A stretch of 64,000 bases of DNA from CAWABB01 sp963780165 (GTDB lineage Bacteria; Bacteroidota; Ignavibacteria; UBA10030; UBA6906): NCBI GenBank assembly GCA_963780165.1, contig CAWABB010000001.1:1240001-1304000 (forward strand). Reading direction: 5' to 3'. Positions 1-8,689 of the stretch are shown here, piece by piece. The notes beneath the pieces were generated by a model. The model did not search any database. It had not been told where the DNA came from and saw nothing but the letters and a program-made list of their open reading frames with translations. Position 1 is the stretch's first letter, and every line of letters begins with the position of its first letter. The position numbers and the translations under genes were made by a program.

Positions 1-90
1 GGTGGTGGTGAGAGGAATGTTGCTTCTGCGGCCTGACTATTGTGAGTGATTCCGGTTGCGGGTTCCGGTCAGTTGGTCACCTTACAAAAG

Positions 91-120
91 AGCCCTCATC
101 TCTTGGCGAGATGGAGGGCT
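91..120 (-). terminator. Rho-independent terminator after the BNR/T9SS gene
   Basis: An inverted repeat with roughly 12-bp arms (AGCCCTCATCTC pairing with GAGATGGAGGGCT, one bulged G) lies just beyond the stop codon of the leftward gene that ends at 143. Read on the minus strand it is followed by CTTTT. Nothing else is visible in bases 1-142. Confidence 0.7.
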
Positions 121-142
121 CCTTCGATTGCCGGCCTAACGG

Positions 143-2992
143 TTACCGCAATAGCACCAGCTTGCGCGACTCCACGAACTCCTCTCCTCCTCCGCTGGCC
201 CCGGTCGGAGACGTAACGTCCGTGCTGCGGACGTGAAGCCTGTACAGGTACACGCCGCTTGCCAGACCCGAGGCGTCGAACTGCACCTCGTGATCGCCCG
301 CTTCCTGCACCCGCTCCTGAAGAACCGCGACCTGCTCTCCCGTTGTGCTGAAGACCGCTAGCTTGACGACGGACGAGTGAGGCAGGCTGTACCGAATCGT
401 CGTGGAAGGGTTGAAGGGATTCGGATAGTTCTGATGCAGCGCAACGCGGGTAGGGAATGCTTCGACTTCCACGCCGGTCGCGGAGATCACACCGCTGAAG
501 GCGCCCACTCCGTGCGTTCCGACGACAACCCTCCCGTCCACGGTCCGCGCGTCCAGGGCACCTACCACGACGTTCCCGATCACCGAAGACCCCTCCTGTA
601 CCCAGACCGTGGAGGAACCATTCAGAACTGTCGTCGAGTACAGCCCCGTGCTTGTCCCCAGGAAATACGTTGTGGCGCCTCCAAACGGGAGGATCTGCGC
701 GGTCCTGCAGGAAGGCCCGGAACTCCCGGCGAGATTTCCCTCGACGTCCGACCACGTGCTGCCACCGTTTGTCGTGAAGAAGACGCTCGCGACCCCGTAG
801 TTCGAGAAGACGACCATCGCCTGATCCCCGTCTGTCGGATCCACCGCCAGACCGCTCACAAAGGCGTCGGCGGGAAATCCCTTTCCCGTCCAGACGTCCG
901 TCGGCACGCTCGACGCGGTCGCGGTGTTCGCATTGTCCAGGCGAAAGACCCGGCCATTGCTCGTTCCGTAGTACAACCGGAACGATGGACTGCTCTTGGA
1001 GGCAGCCAGCGCGGTGATACTGGTTCCGCTTACTCCCGCCGCCGTCAGGTCTGTCCAGTTCAGCGACTTCGTGCTGATCGCCGTTGAGGGCGAGACTGAC
1101 CAAAGCGGAATTGCCGTCACGTCGCTGTTCCTCCAGAGGCTGGAGCCGCCCGGCATATACACCACTTTCTGGTCTGAGGGATCCAGAATGAAGGGGTTGA
1201 TGAAGAGATATCCCGTCCCTCCCGTGGGATCGATCCGGGTGAAGTCCTGCCACACGCCGCTGGCGTTGATCAACACCCTGTAGGCGGACCCGTTTTGCGT
1301 TGACATATAGTACGAAGTGCGGCCGTCGGCTATCGCGCACGCTGCCCCATCGCCGTTGATCTGCCGCACCCAGGGGGTGCTTACCGATGAGGAGCTCGTG
1401 TACCAGACCCCGTTGTCCTGCATCCCGCCGATCACCTGGTTGTTCCCGCTCGTGGCATGATCCATCGCAATCGTGTAGAACTGGGTCGTGAAATAGCCGG
1501 AGCTGAGCGGGTTCCACGCCGCGTTGACCTGCGTGACATCATCCATCCGGCTGACCCCGCCGTCGCTGCCGGACAGGAACGAGATGCCGTTCGAGAGAAA
1601 GACTCCGGCGTGCTGATCCGGATGATGTCCGGCATACTGCTCGTACGTGTCCGGAGTGACATAACCCCCGATGCGGCGCCATTGGTCGCCGGTAGCGAAC
1701 CCGTCTGCGGACACGTACAGGTTCGTCCCCCCGAGAATCACAAAGTCCGGGTCGTCCGGTCTGACGCGCACCAGCATGTTGTAGTTATTCTGCGTGTCGA
1801 ACTTTGCGTTTCCGTCAAGTCCGGCCTCGTTGGGGAGATTCATCCCCCTGTTCTCCCACGTGCCGCCGGCCCCGCTGCCGTCGCCGGACACGTAATCGTA
1901 CTTCCAGAATTGCACGCCGTTGACCTGGTCTACCCCGTCAGTCCCGTTGGCGCTGGCGACAAGGAAGTAGGCAATATCCGGATCCGCAGGCGCGATGGCA
2001 ATCACGATCCGGTCATAGGACGACGGGAACGTGGCCGGCGTGATCTCGGTCCATGTCACGCCATCGGTGGATCGATAGATTCCGTGTACCAGCGACCCCG
2101 TCCCGCCGGTGATCGTCATCTCGCTGAGGGCCGCATACACGACGCCTCCGGGAGTCACTGCGACGTCTGTATATACCGAATGGTTGTTGGTCAATGACCC
2201 GAGGCCGTAGGTCCACGACGCGCCGCCGTTCGTCGACCGCATGATTCCCCCTACTGTCGCGGCATAGACCTCATCCTGAACGCTGGAGGGATCGGTGGCA
2301 AGGTTCCAGGTGAAGTCAAACGCCTCATCGAAGGTATTGAGCGTCCCCAGCGTCGTGGACGGCAGCTGCGCCCAGCTCACGCCGTTGTCGGTGGACTTGA
2401 AGATACCGTCTCCGTAATAGTACGCCGCACCCCCTCTCGCCGAGTTCCCCCGGAACTCGCCCGTTCCGTAGTACCAGATGTTCCGCTTGCCCGCACGCGT
2501 ATCCTGCGCCAGCGCGGTCACGCTGTGGAGATCGCTGTATGCGGAAGTCTTCGTCCACGAGGTCCCGGCATTCGTGGAGCGCCACATGCCACCCGAGACA
2601 CCGCCCGCGAGGATGATGGACTCATTGGCAATGTCGACCGCGAGGGCGCGGGTGCGACCTCCTACGTTGACCGGTCCCCGGGCTGACCAGCTGACCGCGA
2701 GCGACCCGCTGGCGTGGCCGCTCTTTGCGAGTTGCTCCCGGGACGGGAGTCGGGATGCAAACTCCAGCTCTTTCCGCCTGATGTCGCGAGGAATCTCCCC
2801 CGTGGCGGGGTCCCTGAGTCGCAGCCATTCAAATCGGGCCGCCGCGCCGGGATCGTCTTTCTGTTCGGCAACGGTTGGCATCGCCGGCGGCTCGGGCCTG
2901 TCTCCCGGTCCGTTCGCAGAGAATGCCATGACGAAGAGTACTCCGGCCATGACGAGGGCGAACGCCTGCATCAGCATCGATGCGCGTTTCAT
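143..2992 (-). CDS. T9SS-secreted BNR/Asp-box beta-propeller protein
   Basis: The 949-residue product starts with a signal peptide (MKRASMLMQAFALVMAGVLF, to about residue 25). Its middle carries several Asp-box/BNR-type strands of the S-T-x-x-G-x-S-W kind, for example WRSTNAGTSW, FKSTDNGVSW, MRSTNGGASW and FTTNGGSTW. This is the pattern of sialidase/VPS10-like propellers, in which Asp boxes mark the fold rather than a reaction. The last ~90 residues are a T9SS sorting domain with QNYPNPFNPSTTIRY and GVYLYRL, ending RKLVLLR, so the protein should be exported by the Sec system and then displayed or released by T9SS. No catalytic triad or sialidase arginine set could be identified, so an enzyme name is not justified. 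The start has a purine-rich stretch (GGGGAGACAGG) just upstream. Confidence 0.9.
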   Translation of the reverse strand: MKRASMLMQAFALVMAGVLFVMAFSANGPGDRPEPPAMPTVAEQKDDPGAAARFEWLRLRDPATGEIPRDIRRKELEFASRLPSREQLAKSGHASGSLAVSWSARGPVNVGGRTRALAVDIANESIILAGGVSGGMWRSTNAGTSWTKTSAYSDLHSVTALAQDTRAGKRNIWYYGTGEFRGNSARGGAAYYYGDGIFKSTDNGVSWAQLPSTTLGTLNTFDEAFDFTWNLATDPSSVQDEVYAATVGGIMRSTNGGASWTYGLGSLTNNHSVYTDVAVTPGGVVYAALSEMTITGGTGSLVHGIYRSTDGVTWTEITPATFPSSYDRIVIAIAPADPDIAYFLVASANGTDGVDQVNGVQFWKYDYVSGDGSGAGGTWENRGMNLPNEAGLDGNAKFDTQNNYNMLVRVRPDDPDFVILGGTNLYVSADGFATGDQWRRIGGYVTPDTYEQYAGHHPDQHAGVFLSNGISFLSGSDGGVSRMDDVTQVNAAWNPLSSGYFTTQFYTIAMDHATSGNNQVIGGMQDNGVWYTSSSSVSTPWVRQINGDGAACAIADGRTSYYMSTQNGSAYRVLINASGVWQDFTRIDPTGGTGYLFINPFILDPSDQKVVYMPGGSSLWRNSDVTAIPLWSVSPSTAISTKSLNWTDLTAAGVSGTSITALAASKSSPSFRLYYGTSNGRVFRLDNANTATASSVPTDVWTGKGFPADAFVSGLAVDPTDGDQAMVVFSNYGVASVFFTTNGGSTWSDVEGNLAGSSGPSCRTAQILPFGGATTYFLGTSTGLYSTTVLNGSSTVWVQEGSSVIGNVVVGALDARTVDGRVVVGTHGVGAFSGVISATGVEVEAFPTRVALHQNYPNPFNPSTTIRYSLPHSSVVKLAVFSTTGEQVAVLQERVQEAGDHEVQFDASGLASGVYLYRLHVRSTDVTSPTGASGGGEEFVESRKLVLLR

Positions 2993-3032
2993 GATGCCTG
3001 TCTCCCCACTGTGTGATTGGATTCGAACGAAG

Positions 3033-3557
3033 TCATTTGACGACCGTGTACGTCTTCACCCTGAGCCACGGCGCAGTGCCTCCGATCCCGACGACGGCAC
3101 CCTCGATGTCGGCGGTGAAGGACGACCCCACCTCCAATCCCGGCAGACCCGGCTTCATGTCCGGGTACGCAAGTCTGGTGGGTGCCAGCGTGTACGCGAA
3201 CGTCACGGTCACCGTTTCACCCGCACTCAAGGTGCGGTCGAAGGCGGAGCCGTACCCGAGCACCTCGTCAATGCGAACGGTCGCTTCACATGGAAACTTC
3301 GCGCAGGGGTCGGAGGATGAAGCACCGGTGAATGAAGTGTCAATGGCCACAATAGTCGAACGGACCCGACAGGTATTGGGGGGCAGCGGATTCTGCTGTT
3401 GAGGGGGTGCAGGGAGGGTGCTGGTCGTGTCGCGGCGCGCAGCGATCTGATCGCTTGAAGGCGTGCAGGACCACACGGTCGATCCAAGAATGAGTCCGGC
3501 TCCGACCACAGGGCCGATCCACATCCGGGGGATTCCGCAGACAGGCCTTGGGGTCAT
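3033..3557 (-). CDS. Small putative lipoprotein, unknown function
   Basis: A 174-residue product whose N-terminus has two arginines, a hydrophobic run and then S-T-V-W-S-C at about residues 26-31. This resembles a lipobox, although Trp at -2 is unusual. After a Ser/Thr/Pro-rich linker the domain contains Cys pairs and ends in beta-like segments (ETVTVTFAYTLAP, GSSFTADIEGAVVG). I do not recognise the family. It sits 40 bases upstream of the BNR/T9SS gene on the same strand and may be cotranscribed with it. An internal ATG at 3524 is an alternative start, but it would remove the positive charges of the signal peptide. Confidence 0.65.
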   Translation of the reverse strand: MTPRPVCGIPRMWIGPVVGAGLILGSTVWSCTPSSDQIAARRDTTSTLPAPPQQQNPLPPNTCRVRSTIVAIDTSFTGASSSDPCAKFPCEATVRIDEVLGYGSAFDRTLSAGETVTVTFAYTLAPTRLAYPDMKPGLPGLEVGSSFTADIEGAVVGIGGTAPWLRVKTYTVVK

Positions 3558-3942
3558 GAGCCTTGCTCACCCATTAGAAGGAACAGTGAAGAAGGATCGA
3601 ATAGCGTCAATATGGCGTGGGGGAGACTCAAATGCAAGGGGACGACCTGTGTCAGCCAACCCATGCCGGGCAACCGGAGCCTGTACCTCTTCAAAAGTCT
3701 ATCCGGGCCAGACTCCATCATGGACTCTTCGACCGGGGCGTGGTGTCGTGAAGCGGGATCGGATTTGAGGAGGAACCCGCTTGTCACCCCACCGGCTGAC
3801 GCGGGACATCAGCTCATAGTTGCAACTCAAACATAAAGGGTGTCCGGACAGCCATGGGGGACACCCTGATCCTCCCGTTGCCCGGCCCTGGTGGACCCCA
3901 GACTCTACTCCTGTCGCCAACTCCGTCCACTTGACCAGCTCG
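3558..3942. other. Intergenic region without a convincing gene
   Basis: Open frames here are short, lack a good start signal and read as low-quality peptides. The only structure seen is the hairpin at 3837-3867, downstream of the zinc-ribbon gene. Confidence 0.5.
3837..3867 (-). terminator. Hairpin downstream of the zinc-ribbon gene
   Basis: AGGGTGTCC and GGACACCCT form perfect 9-bp arms around a 13-base loop. It lies about 75 bases beyond the stop of the gene ending at 3943. On the minus strand the following bases (TTTATG) give only a short U tract, so termination strength is uncertain. Confidence 0.5.
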
Positions 3943-4458
3943 TTAGCCGGTCGCCGGCGGTGCTTGTTTGAGATCGAGCGATATGAGGGCCTGCTCTGCA
4001 TCCCTGAATTCTTGACACGGGACCATGACTTTGATTTCGTTGACGATGTGCCCGTCGTAATCTCCGGCCGCTTCGTACAATGTATACACGAAGCGAGGCC
4101 CACCCCGGGGTTGAGAACGGCAGAAGAGGATCGGATGGAAACCTGCTTGTTCGAGACAGGATTTGGCATATTGCGCGCTGAGATCGTCCAGAACGCCATA
4201 GACTCTCACCATGCCCTGGTATATCTCGCACGTACAGTGTTCTTCGCATAGAAAGCTGTTGTTGACGACGCCACCACAGATCGCACAAAGAGGAAGGGCA
4301 CAAATGACGCAGACTCCCCTGGCTGAGGTTTCTGGGTGATTGCGGCAGAACACTTCGTCTGCAAAAATCTCCCCACAAAGTGGGCAGAAGTCATCATCCC
4401 CCTCGACGGCATTGCCGCATTGTTTGCACACATATGAAGTCTCGTCGGGATCGGACAT
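3943..4458 (-). CDS. Zinc-ribbon / B-box-like protein with DUF2007-like tail
   Basis: A 171-residue cytoplasmic protein. The N-terminus has a double-CxxC zinc ribbon (CKQCGNAVEGDDDFCPLCG, about residues 11-29). A second cysteine/histidine cluster follows (CRNHPETSARGVCVICALPL, then CAICGG and CEEHC), which looks like a B-box-type zinc module. The C-terminal half (VRVYGVLDDLSAQYAKSCLE and onward) resembles DUF2007 'putative signal transducing' domains, which have a beta-alpha-beta fold and end in a VMVPCQEFRDAEQAL-like strand/helix. The start at 4458 is chosen because AGGAGG lies 6 bases upstream; an open frame extends further back to 4527 without that signal. The function is unknown; a protein-interaction or regulatory role is inferred only from the domain types. 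Confidence 0.8.
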   Translation of the reverse strand: MSDPDETSYVCKQCGNAVEGDDDFCPLCGEIFADEVFCRNHPETSARGVCVICALPLCAICGGVVNNSFLCEEHCTCEIYQGMVRVYGVLDDLSAQYAKSCLEQAGFHPILFCRSQPRGGPRFVYTLYEAAGDYDGHIVNEIKVMVPCQEFRDAEQALISLDLKQAPPATG

Positions 4459-4687
4459 GGAAGCCTCCTCATGAGCCAAACGGCCGCGGCTTAGCTGGTG
4501 TTCTGCCAGAAGGTACCCCCAGGCCACGAGATTGTCAATTCACCAGGCTGAAGCTTTTTTTGGCAATTGCGGCAGAACCCCAACAAAGGGTAAGGGCGAA
4601 GGGGACCTTCGCTAGCCCCCGCTTCCCGGTCATCATACCGTTTCCCATTCATTACGGCGTAGAAGCGTTTCGAAGCAGGCGTTTCGC

Positions 4688-7600
4688 CTATGCAGCGACC
4701 TCCCTCACCTTCCCGGTGCGCTTCAACACTCCCCAGCCGACAAGGTGACCACTGACTGCGGCGCCAATAGATTTGAACAATACCCAGTACATTATCTGCC
4801 TATAGCTGAAACGCTGAGGCAGGAGGAGCCACAACCTTCCGAGTCTTTCCTTCTCAAAACTGAAAGCAACAATCGCCCCGAAGGCGTCAACCACAATGAA
4901 GAGGAGATAATATCCAAGCACCTGCACACCATTGCCAGTAGCGATTGCCACGAGCACGATCCCGTCTACAAGTGGAGAAAGGAAGGGCAGCAATATCTGG
5001 AAGACTAGAATATTCGGAAGAGCGACAAGCCCCAGCGCGGCATATTCAGAATTGAACAGGGCGTCGCGGTGTTTCCACAGACTTTGCATGGTGCCAAATG
5101 ACCAACGAAACCGCTGCTTGAAAAACATCTTGAGCGTCTCAGGAGCCTCAGTCCACGCAACCGCCGTATTTTCATATCGCACCCTGTAGCCGTGTCGCAA
5201 CAGACGAATAGTGAGGTCACAATCCTCTGCGAGAGTATCATCCGTGAAGCCACCAACGCCTAGTATGGCATCTTTCCGGAACGCCCCGATGGCACCCGGG
5301 ACAACGGTAATACAATTCAGCAGGTCATAGGCACGCCTGTCGAAATTCTGGCTTGTGATGTACTCAATGGCCTGCCACCTGGTGAGAAGGCTGTGTTCGT
5401 TCCCGACCCTTACGTTGCCAGCGACAGCGGCAACCGACAGCTCGGCAAAGTGCTTCATCATCAATCCGATGGCGTCGACGTCAAGACTTGTGTCCCCATC
5501 AATGCAGACCACAAAATCGCCCTTTGCCCTTTGAATACCATAGTTCAAAGCCGACGCTTTTCCCCCATTGGGTTTCGCTACAACAGTTACGCGGGGCTCC
5601 CCGGCAAAGGCCTCGCGGACCAATTCGTACGTCTTGTCTTTTGAGCCATCGTCAACAAACACGATTTCAACATGAGGGTAGTTGGTCTTCAGCAGGGCCC
5701 TCACGGTCTTGACGGCATTGACCTCCTCATTGTACGCTGGAACGACAATACTGACGAGAGGTTCCCCAGGAAGGGCAGTCAGGCTCTCCTTTCGGGCGGC
5801 CTTCCGTTGAAGCATCGCAAGTATGCCCATCAGGAGCATTCTCCCAATGGAAAGTAGGACGCCAATGGAAAAAATAGCGAACAGGGTGTGGGAGCCCCAG
5901 TAGATTCCCTCTACAATCCACCAATTCGCTCTGGCAACCAGTCGATCCGTCGACGACGCAAGCGGAGGCATCACCTCATCCCGCTTCTTGCCGATGAGAT
6001 GGGAGACAGTCGCAAATGAGTACCCTCGATCCCTGTAGTACTGAATAATACGAGGCAGGGCTTTCACCGTCTGCGACCGGTCGCCTCCCGCGTCGTGCAG
6101 CAGGATGACGCTACCGAGACGTTCCTGAGCGATGACCCGCGCGACAATTGTATCGGCGCTTATACCTTGCTGCCAGTCTTCCGGATCAATGGACTCGCCA
6201 ACAGTAAGGTATTCATCGCGCTTCGCTTCCTCGACCGGCACAAGTTCCTGATACGACTCCGGTTCAGAATCGGCGTTATACGGGGGGCGGAACAAATTCG
6301 TCGTGTGACCCGTGAGGCTCTCGATGATCCGCCGTGTTGCGTTCAGTTCCAATCGGGTCCGTTCCGGGCTGATGTCCGCCAGATTCGGATGCGTAAATGA
6401 ATGGTTGCCTATCTCATGACCCTCGTCATAGATCTGCTTGACCAGCTGCACGTTGTTTTCCGCATTCAACCCAATCAGGAAGAAGGCAGCGGGAACATTT
6501 TCTTCTTTCAAGATCTTCAGAATCTGTGGAGTATATTCGGCATCGGGTCCGTCATCGAATGTCAGCACGACCTGTCTTTCGGCTTTGCCGAACTTTCTGA
6601 TGACATACGACGAGGGATAGCTGACATAGGTCTGCCCTGTAATGAGTTTCTCCTTCGGGTCAAACCCAATATCGATCTTGCCCGGCGCTGGTGATGACAC
6701 GAGGTCAAGAATCTCCCCCTCGCCGATGAAATCCACGTTCGTGGACGCAGCGGAAGTCCGAAGCGAATCCACATCGAACGGCCTGCGTGCAAGGCCGCTG
6801 TCGCTCACATCTCTTGCATAAAATCTCCAGAGACGTGTGTCCTCCGAACCGAGACGCCACAGCGCAAAGCTTACCACGCTGTAGCGACTGGCGGTACGCA
6901 TTTCATTGAATGCTGTTGCAGCATCCGCAAAATACACGGCGTGGAGCGAGTCGTTGTCGTCAAAGTACGTATAGCTCAGGTTGTAGTCTGTTGGGTCAAA
7001 TGTGACCTTCCCCTCTGACTCAGTTGCGGTGACGAGCGCCTCCTGGTATGTCACGTCGGTGCCCTCGCTACCCCGTGGCCAATCGTAGCCATAGGCGGGA
7101 AGTCCGAGGATTACTTTCTCCGGGGGGACAACGTCGGTAATGCTGCTAACGATGGACTCCACCCAGCCGTGTGCTGCCACCGGGCCGGCTGCACTCGTAG
7201 AGAAGTGCTGGTCATAGGCCATGACAACGAGATAGTCATTATGCTTCTGCAACTCCCGCAGATTGTAGTCCGGATTGAGCGGGGCAATATCCTGTGAGAC
7301 GAGATACCCGCGCCGGTGGAGCAATCCGTACAGTTCCTTCTGAAATGCGATAAGAAGTTCATCAGTCTTTTCATCCAGATCCTCAAAGTCGATATTCACA
7401 CCCTGCATGTTGTAGCGAACCAGCGCGTTGAGGAGGCTGTGAATGAACTTCAGCCTGCGCTCGGGGGAGCCGATGATCCTGTGAACGTTTGCACTATTCC
7501 ATCGTTCGTTGAAATAGTTTGACACCATTGGAAGAATGTGGACACCATGCTGATGCATAAGATCGAGTGCGTTGACATCGATTTGCGCCACAACAGTATC

Positions 7601-8044
7601 AACGGAGTCTGCAACAAACAACCACTCAGGGAAGACAACATTCATGTGCTCGACATTCTGCCGGAGAGAATGAAACGACTCCGCATCCCAGTTCACGTAG
7701 AAACCAGCCCTCACTTCAACGCCCAGAGCACCGTTGGAGGCGGGAAGATGTCTGGGTCGTTGCCGCAACGTGTCAGGTGTCTCCAGATGTTTCACTGCTG
7801 TGCGGAATTGCGCGTTCTGCTTTGATCGTATGATGAGAGGGTCCTCGTGGTTCAGGACCCTTTTGTACACCTCATTGGGATTGACCAGCGTTGGCAGGAC
7901 CGTCGTGGTATTCCTGGCGACAGCGATCAGAGCGACAATCACCGTCAAGGCAGCGAAGAAACCCATAACTCTCATAAGCCAGACAAACCGCAACCAACGC
8001 TTGCCTGTCGGGTTGTAGAAGATTGGATGTCCGGGTGAATTCAT
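4688..8044 (-). CDS. GH18 - NodB polysaccharide deacetylase - GT2 fusion
   Basis: A 1118-residue membrane enzyme with three catalytic modules. A TM segment (about 24-46) precedes a GH18-type domain (about 105-410) with the active-site strand QGVNIDFE, including the catalytic Glu. A NodB/CE4 deacetylase follows (about 490-680), showing TFDDGP, NHSFTHP, RPPY and ILLHDAGG. After another TM comes a processive family-2 glycosyltransferase (about 760-990) with VVPAYNEE, FVDDGS, CIDGDTSLD, EDCDL and QRFRW, then C-terminal TM helices. The likely job is to polymerise a GlcNAc-type polysaccharide on the inner face and to deacetylate and trim it outside, as PgaB and PgaC do as separate proteins; substrate identity is inferred. 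The ATG at 8065 would add seven residues; neither start has a strong Shine-Dalgarno sequence. Confidence 0.92.
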   Translation of the reverse strand: MNSPGHPIFYNPTGKRWLRFVWLMRVMGFFAALTVIVALIAVARNTTTVLPTLVNPNEVYKRVLNHEDPLIIRSKQNAQFRTAVKHLETPDTLRQRPRHLPASNGALGVEVRAGFYVNWDAESFHSLRQNVEHMNVVFPEWLFVADSVDTVVAQIDVNALDLMHQHGVHILPMVSNYFNERWNSANVHRIIGSPERRLKFIHSLLNALVRYNMQGVNIDFEDLDEKTDELLIAFQKELYGLLHRRGYLVSQDIAPLNPDYNLRELQKHNDYLVVMAYDQHFSTSAAGPVAAHGWVESIVSSITDVVPPEKVILGLPAYGYDWPRGSEGTDVTYQEALVTATESEGKVTFDPTDYNLSYTYFDDNDSLHAVYFADAATAFNEMRTASRYSVVSFALWRLGSEDTRLWRFYARDVSDSGLARRPFDVDSLRTSAASTNVDFIGEGEILDLVSSPAPGKIDIGFDPKEKLITGQTYVSYPSSYVIRKFGKAERQVVLTFDDGPDAEYTPQILKILKEENVPAAFFLIGLNAENNVQLVKQIYDEGHEIGNHSFTHPNLADISPERTRLELNATRRIIESLTGHTTNLFRPPYNADSEPESYQELVPVEEAKRDEYLTVGESIDPEDWQQGISADTIVARVIAQERLGSVILLHDAGGDRSQTVKALPRIIQYYRDRGYSFATVSHLIGKKRDEVMPPLASSTDRLVARANWWIVEGIYWGSHTLFAIFSIGVLLSIGRMLLMGILAMLQRKAARKESLTALPGEPLVSIVVPAYNEEVNAVKTVRALLKTNYPHVEIVFVDDGSKDKTYELVREAFAGEPRVTVVAKPNGGKASALNYGIQRAKGDFVVCIDGDTSLDVDAIGLMMKHFAELSVAAVAGNVRVGNEHSLLTRWQAIEYITSQNFDRRAYDLLNCITVVPGAIGAFRKDAILGVGGFTDDTLAEDCDLTIRLLRHGYRVRYENTAVAWTEAPETLKMFFKQRFRWSFGTMQSLWKHRDALFNSEYAALGLVALPNILVFQILLPFLSPLVDGIVLVAIATGNGVQVLGYYLLFIVVDAFGAIVAFSFEKERLGRLWLLLPQRFSYRQIMYWVLFKSIGAAVSGHLVGWGVLKRTGKVREVAA

Positions 8045-8244
8045 CGCAGTATGACCAGGTCCCATTGCCGGTGGCCACGATAAGGTAGCAGAAATCCCCC
8101 AAAAGGAGAAATCCGCCTGCTGGGAACATGTCGGAAGACTGGCGCCCCCTTTGACCAGCCAGCTCCATGACGGTGCAGAGAGTTAGGTCCGGTCGATCGC
8201 TCTGAGTCTGTTCATCCGGCGAGTCAAGATGAGCAGAAAAGGGA

Positions 8245-8276
8245 AGGGCTCAGGAGAGATCCCGAGCCCTTATTAT
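8245..8276 (-). terminator. Terminator after the GDCCVxC gene
   Basis: AGGGCTC and GAGCCCT (extended by AGGA/TCCC pairing) form a stem between the leftward gene ending at 8337 and the start of the GH18/NodB/GT2 gene. On the minus strand it is followed by TCCCTTTTC. Confidence 0.7.
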
Positions 8277-8336
8277 TACCTATCGACGACAGTGAAAACC
8301 TCGGATTACCGGTTACCGCGTGACAAACGTCTAACA

Positions 8337-8540
8337 TCAACCTCCGCTGTCTTCCTGTTTGCTTGGGCAACGCACGCTGCCGTACGAACAATAGATACAG
8401 CAATCCCCGGGTTTTGGACGCAACACTCTCCTACAGTTGGTGCATTCGTAGAAGAACTGGCACGAGTCAGTCGGCATAATCTCTTCTTTAGCAAACCCAC
8501 AGGCTGGACAGGTGATTGTCGACCCTTGTACGAGTGTCAT
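8337..8540 (-). CDS. GDCCVxC-domain zinc-ribbon-like small protein
   Basis: A 67-residue protein of the family known as GDCCVxC-domain (seleno)proteins. Seen here are an N-terminal CPACG, the segment PTDSCQFFYEC..C, and the hallmark GDCCIYCSYGSVRCPSKQ near the C-terminus. In some family members the first Cys of the GDCC motif is selenocysteine; here it is an ordinary TGC/TGT cysteine. The family is often found near heavy-metal or redox genes, but its function is not established. The ATG at 8540 is favoured because it gives the family's usual N-terminus; AGGAGG lies about 24 bases upstream, so the true start is not certain. Confidence 0.85.
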   Translation of the reverse strand: MTLVQGSTITCPACGFAKEEIMPTDSCQFFYECTNCRRVLRPKPGDCCIYCSYGSVRCPSKQEDSGG

Positions 8541-8689
8541 CGCGAGGGCAACGCCCTTGTGTTCTCCACCTCCTGATTTCGATCCCGCACAGAAGCCGCC
8601 CTCCATCGCCCGAGTATCAGATCGCCGGAATCCATAAAGGGCCTGGGAGTGATTTCAAGTACATTCGCCTCTCGATGCGATGTAGACGA

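Noticed and set aside
96..1517. Long open frame (473 codons) on the minus strand
   Set aside because: It lies entirely inside the BNR/T9SS gene in another frame and is Arg/Gly/Asp-rich as shadow frames are in GC-rich DNA.
4688..8044. Simple chitinase annotation for the large GH18-bearing protein
   Set aside because: GH18 is only its first third; the deacetylase and glycosyltransferase motifs are complete, so a degradation-only role is unlikely.
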